DNA of 9,536 nt from an uncultured Gammaproteobacteria bacterium. GTDB taxonomy: Bacteria; Pseudomonadota; Gammaproteobacteria; Steroidobacterales; GCA-2729495. Below are positions 4,771-9,536 of the stretch, piece by piece. A program made the position numbers and the translations under genes. Numbering within the stretch: the stretch's first letter is position 1; each line of letters begins with the position of its first letter. The stretch lies in NCBI GenBank assembly GCA_937958785.1, contig CALGMY010000208.1:1-9536 (forward strand). Reading direction: 5' to 3'. Below the pieces are notes generated by a model. The model saw only the letters and a list, made by a program, of their open reading frames with translations, was not told the DNA's origin and made no database searches.

Positions 4771-5409
4771 ATGTCGCTCCCGAGCCTGGTACTGCGCTAC
4801 TTCCTGTATTGCCTCTGGGGGGCCGTCGTCGCCCTGCTGGTTACGGCCGAGGCCTATCAGCAGGGCACGGCCGCCCTCTACGGGGAGCATTCCCTGGTCG
4901 AATACCTGCAGACCACCTTCCTGGTGCTGGTGGCGCTGCTGTTCGGCGCTGCCGCCCGGGCGTCCGCCGAGTGGCGGGGCTGGTGCACGGTCCTCATGTT
5001 CGTGGCCGTCACCGCGGCCGTGCGCGAACAGGATTCCTTCTTCGACCACAACGTGTTCGACGGATTCTGGCAGCTGCTCGCCCTGGCGATCCTCGTGGCC
5101 ATGGGCGGGTACTGGTGGCGGTACCCGGGGTCCGTGGTCCGGGAGGCCGGCGAGTTCATGCGTTCCCGGCCCGCCGGGTTCCTGGCAGCGGGCTTCGTCA
5201 CGGTGTTCGTCTATTCCCGGCTCATCGGCATGCAGGCGGTCTGGCGCAGCATGCTGGGGGACGACTACCGGCGGGTCGTGAAGAACTTCTTCGAGGAGAC
5301 CACCGAGCTCTTCGGCTATTCCCTGCTGGTGGTCGCCGCCATCGAGACCCTGCTGGTGGTCCGGGCGCGGCTGCGGGAGGCGGGCATCAGGTCGACAGGC
5401 GCTCCTTGA
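4771..5409 (+). CDS. Polytopic membrane protein of unknown function
   Basis: A 212-residue inner-membrane protein I do not recognise. About six helices can be drawn: 9-27, 42-62, 69-84, 97-115, 135-153 and 179-198. Acidic and histidine residues are grouped near helix ends in a way that looks functional: EHSLVEYLQ (39-47), REQDSFFDHN (85-94) and FFEETTE (173-179). Such a cluster of charged residues in a small membrane protein suggests metal or proton handling or a lipid-active enzyme, but no family can be named. The start at 4771 is chosen because a hydrophobic segment follows at once and the GST stop is 11 bp before; the ribosome binding site is poor, so coupling to the GST is likely. The 3' end overlaps the convergent glycosyltransferase gene by 23 bp. 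A link with surface-glycan synthesis is conceivable from location only. Confidence 0.78.
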   Translation: MSLPSLVLRYFLYCLWGAVVALLVTAEAYQQGTAALYGEHSLVEYLQTTFLVLVALLFGAAARASAEWRGWCTVLMFVAVTAAVREQDSFFDHNVFDGFWQLLALAILVAMGGYWWRYPGSVVREAGEFMRSRPAGFLAAGFVTVFVYSRLIGMQAVWRSMLGDDYRRVVKNFFEETTELFGYSLLVVAAIETLLVVRARLREAGIRSTGAP

Positions 5410-6280
5410 TTTGCGCCTTGGCCCGGCGGATGCCGCCGCGGACCAGGGCCTCCCCCTTGTTGTCGCCGTAGCGTCCCTTGCGCACGTGGCGGATCCGGTG
5501 CACGCCGGGGATGTCCAGGGGCACGCCCTCGGTGCGCATCAGCCAGCGGAAGGCCCGGTCCTCGAAGGTCTTGGCCCAGCGGGTGACCGGCCGCTGGAAG
5601 TAGGCCAGCTGGTCGCAGTAGCCGCAGGCGCGGGCCACGTCGCCGTGGATGATCTGGTAGGCGCCGGTCGCCCGCGGCACGGCCAGGTGCTCGAACGCCC
5701 CGGTCTCGATGTCCGCGACGCGGGGCTGCTCCCGGCCGGCCTCGAGGGTCGGGTCCGCGTCCGACAGCATGGGGGTTACCCGCTCGTCCCGGGGGAATAG
5801 CAGCCGGTCCCGCCGGCCCTGCAGCCGGTCGGCCAGCGTGTCGAGGCAGTCCCGGTGGAAGACGATGTCGCAGTCGGTCAGCCAGAGCCAGTCTGCGTCC
5901 GTGGTGCGGGCGATGCGGTTGCGGCCGATGGCCCGCCGGAACAGCTGCTCCCGGGGCAGCAGCTGCCAGTTCCAGGTGACGTTCGGGACCGTGAGGCCGC
6001 CGAAGAAGCCGAGCATGGCCGCCGTCGCGGCGTCCTCCGGGCTGTGGAAGACCGTCATCCGGACCTTGGCCCGGGTCGGCGGGAAGTTCACGAGGGAGCT
6101 CAGCTGGTACATGAGCAGGTGGGCGTACTGCCAGCAGTGGCTGACGACCTCGAGGGACAGTCGCCCCGTCCGCGCAGCCAGGCCCGCCTCGTCCGGCAGG
6201 GTCAGGAACCAGCGGGCGGGCAGGGCCCCGCTGGCGGCGGCCCGGATGAGAAGCTCTTCGGCTCTGCGGATCAGCGCCAT
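5387..6280 (-). CDS. GT-A-type glycosyltransferase (GT2-like)
   Basis: A 297-residue cytosolic protein that probably transfers a sugar from a nucleotide sugar. A Rossmann-like N-half (RLSLEVVSHCWQY at 40-52, KVRMTVFHSPED at 72-83) leads to WLWLTDCDIVFHRDC (131-145), where DCD (136-138) is the metal-binding DxD, typically at the end of a beta strand. Later elements fit GT-A enzymes: TGAYQIIHGD (205-214), FEDRAFRWLM (239-248), with the aspartate expected as catalytic base or acceptor contact, and the basic HRIRHVRKG (261-269). No membrane segment is seen; the arginine-rich tail could bind membrane. Exact family and sugar are unknown. It is divergent from the methyltransferase/LicD operon, suggesting shared surface-glycan work. 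No Shine-Dalgarno precedes the ATG, but TATACT sits 6 bp upstream, so the message is probably leaderless. Its 3' end overlaps the membrane-protein gene. Confidence 0.78.
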   Translation of the reverse strand: MALIRRAEELLIRAAASGALPARWFLTLPDEAGLAARTGRLSLEVVSHCWQYAHLLMYQLSSLVNFPPTRAKVRMTVFHSPEDAATAAMLGFFGGLTVPNVTWNWQLLPREQLFRRAIGRNRIARTTDADWLWLTDCDIVFHRDCLDTLADRLQGRRDRLLFPRDERVTPMLSDADPTLEAGREQPRVADIETGAFEHLAVPRATGAYQIIHGDVARACGYCDQLAYFQRPVTRWAKTFEDRAFRWLMRTEGVPLDIPGVHRIRHVRKGRYGDNKGEALVRGGIRRAKAQIKERLST

Positions 6281-6286
6281 CGCCGC

Positions 6287-6292
6287 AGTATA
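6287..6292 (-). promoter_or_regulatory. -10 element of the glycosyltransferase gene (leaderless)
   Basis: TATACT on the minus strand matches TATAAT at 5 of 6 and ends 6 bp before the ATG at 6280, so transcription should start at the initiation codon. No ribosome binding site and no good -35 are seen. Where a -35 should lie there is the opposite gene's TATAAT. Confidence 0.55.
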
Positions 6293-6310
6293 TCCGGCGC
6301 CAGCCCGGCC

Positions 6311-6337
6311 TATAATTCCGGGCAGGAGCGAGGGGAA
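6311..6337 (+). promoter_or_regulatory. -10 element and ribosome binding site of the methyltransferase-licD-glnE operon
   Basis: A perfect TATAAT at 6311-6316 predicts a start near 6323. The leader then holds AGGAG (6324-6328) and GAGGGGAA (6330-6337), the latter 8 bp before ATG 6346. The -35 region is poor and overlaps the opposite -10 at 6287-6292, so a regulator may be needed or the two promoters may compete. Confidence 0.6.
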
Positions 6338-6345
6338 CGGCGCGC

Positions 6346-6936
6346 ATGGTGGACGTGGTCAAGCAGCTGTACGACCGGGAGGACTACCCGGCCTTCCCGT
6401 TCATCAAGGAACGGCGCCTGCACGAGCTGAACTGGCTCGTGCCGCGGCTGGTGGGGAAGGGCACGAGCCTGCTGGATGTCGGCTGTGGCGACGGGGCCCT
6501 CGTCAACTGCCTCTATCACCTCACCGACCTCCGCCTGCAGGCCTGCGACTTCGCCGAGGCCCTCATGCGGGGCGTGAACCCACGGATTCCCACCTTTGCC
6601 TACGACTGCCGGCAGCCCGGGCCGTTGCCCCATACGGATATCGTGGTAATGGCAGGCGTCTTTCCTTATTTCTTCGAGGACGACGAAGCCCGGGCGATGC
6701 TGAAGCGCGTGACGGCCCCGCTGCTGTTCGTCCGGTCCACCTGCGGCAACGACGAGCGCGTGGACGGCTATTCCGAGGCCCTCGGCGCGCCCTACAAGAG
6801 CCGCTATCGCAGCGTCGACCAGGTGAAGGCCCTGCTGCTCGAGACCCGTGCCACGGTGACCGCCGAGCGGGTCTACCCGGACGAGATCGAAAGCAAGTTC
6901 GGGACCAAGCAGTGGTATTTCACGGCCAGCCTCTAG
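6346..6936 (+). CDS. Class I SAM-dependent methyltransferase
   Basis: A 196-residue cytosolic methyltransferase. Motif I, which binds SAM, is SLLDVGCGDGALV (41-53). An acidic residue after strand 2 (LQACDFAEAL) fits ribose binding, DIVVMAGVFPYFFEDDEA is motif IV with the following helix, and a C-terminal strand pair ends in TKQWYFTASL, like many type-11/25 small-molecule methyltransferases. The acceptor is not predictable. It is the first gene of an operon with licD-like and cytidylyltransferase/kinase genes, so it could methylate a sugar or the transferred head group; that is inference. GAGGGGAA 8 bp before the ATG supports the start. The licD-like gene begins 19 bp after the stop. Confidence 0.87.
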   Translation: MVDVVKQLYDREDYPAFPFIKERRLHELNWLVPRLVGKGTSLLDVGCGDGALVNCLYHLTDLRLQACDFAEALMRGVNPRIPTFAYDCRQPGPLPHTDIVVMAGVFPYFFEDDEARAMLKRVTAPLLFVRSTCGNDERVDGYSEALGAPYKSRYRSVDQVKALLLETRATVTAERVYPDEIESKFGTKQWYFTASL

Positions 6937-6955
6937 CCGACGCGCCAGGCCTGCA

Positions 6956-7741
6956 GTGAGCGCGAGATTCCAGGCAGCGAGTTACTTCCGGAAGCCGACG
7001 CCCGCCTTCCTGCCCGACTCCCTCTGGGACTGGCTGTGCCGGCGCTTCTATACCGTCGACGGCACCGGCGCCGAGCAGCTGGTGGAGCCGCCCGGCTGGC
7101 TGCCCTACCGCGCCTGGAGGTTCCTCAGCAAGGGCTGTTTCTCCATCGATCTCTACAAGCACCGGACCTTCCAGCAGGCTGCACCCCGGGACCTCCAGGA
7201 GGTGGTCGCGGTCGCCCCGGAATCGTGGCTCATGTTCGGAACGCTGCTCGGCTGTGCCCGGGACGGCAGCATCATCCCCTGGGACCGGGACGTGGACATC
7301 GGTTTTCCGTCGGAGCTGATGACGGACGAGCTGCTCGACCGCTTCCGGGCCGCCGGCTTCAGCGTGGAGCGCGTCTGGCGCTACGAGCTGCCGTCCTACC
7401 GGGACTACCTGCCCGATGCCATGGGTCAGGTGAGCAAGGTGGTGTTGCGCAAGGGCGCGAAGATCGAGCTCTACTGCTTCGTGCGGGGCCGTGACGGCCG
7501 CCTGTATTACGGGCAGGGGCGTCCCCAGCTGTTCGTGATCGACCACGACCTCGTCTTCCCGCAGGTCAAGGCGCGATTCTGCGGCTTCGAGGTCAACGTG
7601 CCCGCGCGCACCGACGAGAACCTCGTATACATGTACGGAAAGGACTGGCGCACGCCCAAGCCGCGCTACATCCGGTCCACGGAACACTCGGCCCGCCAGA
7701 AGCACTTTTTCATCGACCTCTCCGGCCAGCAGGCATCATGA
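6956..7741 (+). CDS. LicD/fukutin-family phosphotransferase
   Basis: A 261-residue protein of the LicD (fukutin-related) nucleotidyltransferase-fold family. These enzymes take phospho-choline, phospho-ribitol or a similar group from a CDP-activated donor and place it on a sugar. The family core is clear: FGTLLGCARDGSIIPW (94-109) followed by DRDVDIGF (110-117), with the metal-binding aspartates D112 and D114. A later acidic strand ELYCF (171-175) is where the family has its third carboxylate, and YGKDWRTPKP (227-236) matches the 'YG.dW..P' C-terminal element. No signal peptide or helix is seen; an extra N-terminal 90 residues rich in W, Y and F precede the core. The only sensible start in frame is GTG 6956, with a weak ribosome binding site. 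Its stop overlaps the next start in ATGA, coupling it to the protein predicted to make its CDP donor. Donor and acceptor are not proven. Confidence 0.86.
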   Translation: MSARFQAASYFRKPTPAFLPDSLWDWLCRRFYTVDGTGAEQLVEPPGWLPYRAWRFLSKGCFSIDLYKHRTFQQAAPRDLQEVVAVAPESWLMFGTLLGCARDGSIIPWDRDVDIGFPSELMTDELLDRFRAAGFSVERVWRYELPSYRDYLPDAMGQVSKVVLRKGAKIELYCFVRGRDGRLYYGQGRPQLFVIDHDLVFPQVKARFCGFEVNVPARTDENLVYMYGKDWRTPKPRYIRSTEHSARQKHFFIDLSGQQAS

Positions 7742-8760
7742 AACGAAAAGTCATCAGCTTCGGCGTCTTCGACGTGCTCCACGTCGGCCACCTGAACATC
7801 CTCACCAACGCCCGGGCCATGGGCGAGATCCTGGTGGTCGCGGTCCAGGACGATGCCGGCGTCCAGGCCTCGAAGGGCCAGCGCCCCATCCTCACGCTGG
7901 CCGAGCGCATGGAGCAGCTGCGGGCGCTGCCCTTCGTCGACGACGTCATCGGCTACTCGTCGGAGCCCGGCACCGACGCGGTGGCCGTGTGCCGCCGCGA
8001 GCGTCCCGACATCGTGGTGCAGGGCGACGACTGGCTCTACAGCGGCGAGCGGACCGAGATCATCGCCCTGTTCAAGCAGATGCGAACGCGCCTGATCCTG
8101 CTGCCCCGGACCGAGCACATCTCGAGCACGGAGATCAAGCGCCGCATCTCCGACAGCAACCGGCGGGACGACGAGGTGCTGAAGAACCTCCGGCTGCTGC
8201 CCATCGACGGCCTGTCCCGCTACGAGGAGCACGACGAGGCCAAGGTGGCGAGCCTCATGCAGAAGATCCGCCAGGATGGCGTCTACTTCAACCCGCTGAC
8301 GGTCGGCACGTGGGAGGCCGACGGAGCCACCATGAACATCGTGGTGGACGGTGCCAACCGGCTCGAGGCCCTGCGGCGCCTGAAGGCCCGGAACGTGCCC
8401 TGCATGCTCTTCGACTACCGGCAGATCGACCTGCAGCCCAACGTGCACTACGTGCAGCCGGATGGCGCCGTGCGCCGAGCCAGCGAGTTCGTCACCGGCG
8501 AGGGTGAGCGGCGCGAGTTTCCCCCGATCACCCGGGAGGACATCGTGCGCTGCGTTCAGGAGGGTCGCATGGTCCAGAGCGGCGCCACCTGGCACACGCC
8601 GCCCTGCTCGGTGATCCGCCTGCGCGTGCCCCTGGCCGGCCTCATCGACGGCAGCATGACGCCGGAGGCCTTCACGGCCTTCGTCCTGCAAAACGAGAAT
8701 CGGGGCAACATCCGCTACCTGCAGCGCAGTGTCTACGTGTGCGACGAGTGGGAGTCGTGA
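7738..8760 (+). CDS. Fused cytidylyltransferase / ParB-like (SerK/SbnI-type) kinase
   Basis: A 340-residue two-domain protein. Residues 1-140 form a TagD/ECT-type cytidylyltransferase: FGVFDVLHVGHL with HVGH (15-18), RPDIVVQGDDW (89-99) and RTEHISSTEIKRRI (124-137), matching the family 'RTxxISST.I'. Residues 150-340 follow the plan of the free-serine kinases SerK and SbnI, which have a ParB/sulfiredoxin-like fold: LLPIDGLSRYEEHDEAKV (153-170, with an acidic EEHD where the catalytic glutamate lies), IRQDGVYFNPLTV (177-189), VVDGANRLEALRRL (202-215) in place of the usual DGHHR, and TREDIVRCVQEGRM...GATWHTP (265-288), like their C-terminal part. The likely reaction is phosphorylation of a small alcohol, perhaps L-serine, then conversion with CTP to CDP-X for LicD next door. 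Substrate and kinase activity are inference. It overlaps licD by ATGA and glnE by GTGA. Confidence 0.85.
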   Translation: MKRKVISFGVFDVLHVGHLNILTNARAMGEILVVAVQDDAGVQASKGQRPILTLAERMEQLRALPFVDDVIGYSSEPGTDAVAVCRRERPDIVVQGDDWLYSGERTEIIALFKQMRTRLILLPRTEHISSTEIKRRISDSNRRDDEVLKNLRLLPIDGLSRYEEHDEAKVASLMQKIRQDGVYFNPLTVGTWEADGATMNIVVDGANRLEALRRLKARNVPCMLFDYRQIDLQPNVHYVQPDGAVRRASEFVTGEGERREFPPITREDIVRCVQEGRMVQSGATWHTPPCSVIRLRVPLAGLIDGSMTPEAFTAFVLQNENRGNIRYLQRSVYVCDEWES

Positions 8761-9536
8761 CGCCGGACGCACCCGCGCTGACGCGCCTCACCGACCTCAG
8801 CCCCTTCGCCGCCGGGATCCTCGACCGCTACCCGGCGCTGCTCGGCGAGCTGGTGGAGCCCGGCCGGCTCAGTCGCAGTTCCACCCCCGGCGAGCTGTCC
8901 GGACTCCTGGCGGCCTGCCTCGCCGGTGCCGCGGACGACGACGACTTCCAGCGGCGTTTGCGGCTGTTCCGCCACCGGGAACTGGTGCGAATCGTCTGGC
9001 GGGACCTGAATGCCGCCGCGGACGTCGGCGAGTCCCTGCGCGACCTGTCCGATCTGGCCGATGCCGCCATCAACGCCGCCCACCAGTACGCCGACCGCTT
9101 GCTGCGGGAACGGCACGGCCAGCCGCGCACCGCCGACGGTGCCCCCTGCGGCTTCGGCATCGTGGCCATGGGCAAGCTCGGGGGCCACGAGCTCAATTTC
9201 TCCTCCGATGTGGACCTCGTCTTCCTCTACTCGGAGGCCGGCGAGACCGACGGCGCCCGACCACTGGCCAACGAGGAGTACTTCCGCCGGCTCGCCCAGC
9301 GGATCATCGACCTGCTGAGCCGGGACACGCCGGAGGGCTTCGTGTACCGGGTCGACGTGCGGCTGCGGCCCTTCGGCAGCGCGGGCCCGCTGGCGGTGGG
9401 GCTCGAGTCCCTGGAGAACTACCTGGTGCGCAATGGCCGGGACTGGGAGCGCTACGCCTGGATCAAGGCCCGGGTCGTGAACGACTGGGCGGACAGCGAC
9501 CACCTGTACCGGGACGTGCTCCGGCCCTTCATCTAC
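8757..9536 (+). CDS. glnE: Glutamine synthetase adenylyltransferase/adenylyl-removase, N-terminal part
   Basis: The first 260 residues of GlnE, cut by the window edge (the full protein is usually about 950). GlnE adds AMP to, or removes it from, glutamine synthetase in response to the PII protein and glutamine, tuning nitrogen assimilation. The visible part is the adenylyl-removing nucleotidyltransferase domain. GIVAMGKLGGHELNFSSD with VDLVFLY carries the G-x(10)-D-x-D catalytic motif, and RVDVRLRPFG and GRDWERYAWIKAR are hallmark strings. GTG 8757 is preferred because it gives a GTGA overlap with the upstream stop; GTG 8748 and GTG 8739 are in frame too. The N-terminus is shorter than in E. 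coli, which has some extra residues before the region corresponding to LTRLTDLSPFAAGIL. The ribosome-binding purines GGGAG (8750-8754) lie very close to 8757, so translation probably depends on coupling. Confidence 0.96.
   Translation, partial: MTPDAPALTRLTDLSPFAAGILDRYPALLGELVEPGRLSRSSTPGELSGLLAACLAGAADDDDFQRRLRLFRHRELVRIVWRDLNAAADVGESLRDLSDLADAAINAAHQYADRLLRERHGQPRTADGAPCGFGIVAMGKLGGHELNFSSDVDLVFLYSEAGETDGARPLANEEYFRRLAQRIIDLLSRDTPEGFVYRVDVRLRPFGSAGPLAVGLESLENYLVRNGRDWERYAWIKARVVNDWADSDHLYRDVLRPFIY

Noticed and set aside
3937..5409. Extended + frame ahead of the membrane protein
   Set aside because: The upstream 270 residues are a shifted reading of the GST gene and antisense reading of the hydrolase, full of R, P and G. 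The true gene begins at 4771.
8190..8760. ParB partition or nuclease protein
   Set aside because: The ParB-like fold is fused to a cytidylyltransferase and followed by a SerK/SbnI-type C-terminal part, with no helix-turn-helix and no parA nearby. A kinase role fits better.
7738..8760. HldE (RfaE), the usual kinase/nucleotidyltransferase near glnE in E. coli
   Set aside because: HldE has a ribokinase-like N-terminal domain and a C-terminal adenylyltransferase. Here the order is reversed and the kinase-like domain has no PfkB motifs.
8733..9503. 256-residue open frame on - in the right end
   Set aside because: It is antisense to glnE, whose catalytic and flanking motifs are clear; the minus frame has no recognisable motif.
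1..9536. CRISPR array, tRNA or rRNA genes, insertion sequence, phage genes, riboswitch
   Set aside because: No regularly spaced repeats, no cloverleaf, no transposase or integrase motifs and no gap large enough for a structured leader were seen; genes fill nearly the whole window.

Overview
This is a roughly 9.5 kb, high-GC, densely coded stretch of bacterial chromosome. The organism is most likely a high-GC gammaproteobacterium. Three things point that way: the partial glnE at the right edge, which in gammaproteobacteria often sits near lipopolysaccharide core or heptose genes; REP-like repeats with a GTAG head, as known from Pseudomonas, Stenotrophomonas and relatives; and best-remembered resemblances to YedA, beta-class GST and DUF2141 proteins. 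The genus cannot be told from the sequence. No phage, insertion sequence, tRNA, rRNA or CRISPR array is visible.

Left part (1-3366): after a 3' gene stub come divergent genes for a sulfotransferase (-) and a YedA-like EamA/DMT exporter (+), then a second divergent pair, a small secreted FDFWIGDWEV protein (-) and a secreted DUF2141 protein (+). DUF2141 is followed 3 bp later by peptide deformylase. GTAG-headed REP units lie at 1742-1763 and 3298-3366 and supply the stop codons of four genes.

Middle part (3363-6280): an alpha/beta hydrolase (-) is divergent from a beta-class glutathione S-transferase (+). The GST is followed by an unrecognised six-helix membrane protein whose 3' end overlaps, tail to tail, a GT-A-type glycosyltransferase (-).

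Right part (6281-9536): divergent from the glycosyltransferase runs a tight + strand operon of a class I methyltransferase, a LicD/fukutin-family transferase, a fused cytidylyltransferase/ParB-like (SerK/SbnI-type) kinase protein, and glnE. The last three genes are joined by ATGA and GTGA overlaps. The fusion plus LicD reads as a compact counterpart of the lic1 logic: a kinase makes a phospho-compound, the cytidylyltransferase makes CDP-X, and LicD moves phospho-X onto a glycan. The kinase fold suggests L-serine or a related small alcohol as X, but this is inference. With the glycosyltransferase and methyltransferase beside it, the likely job is decoration of a surface glycan such as LPS core. 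This is the most interesting system in the window.

Promoters are concentrated in four short divergent gaps of 46 to 71 bp. Three genes (sulfotransferase, YedA-like, glycosyltransferase) have a -10-like hexamer only 6-7 bp before ATG and no Shine-Dalgarno, suggesting leaderless mRNAs. The others have recognisable ribosome binding sites. No intergenic stretch exceeds 80 bp.
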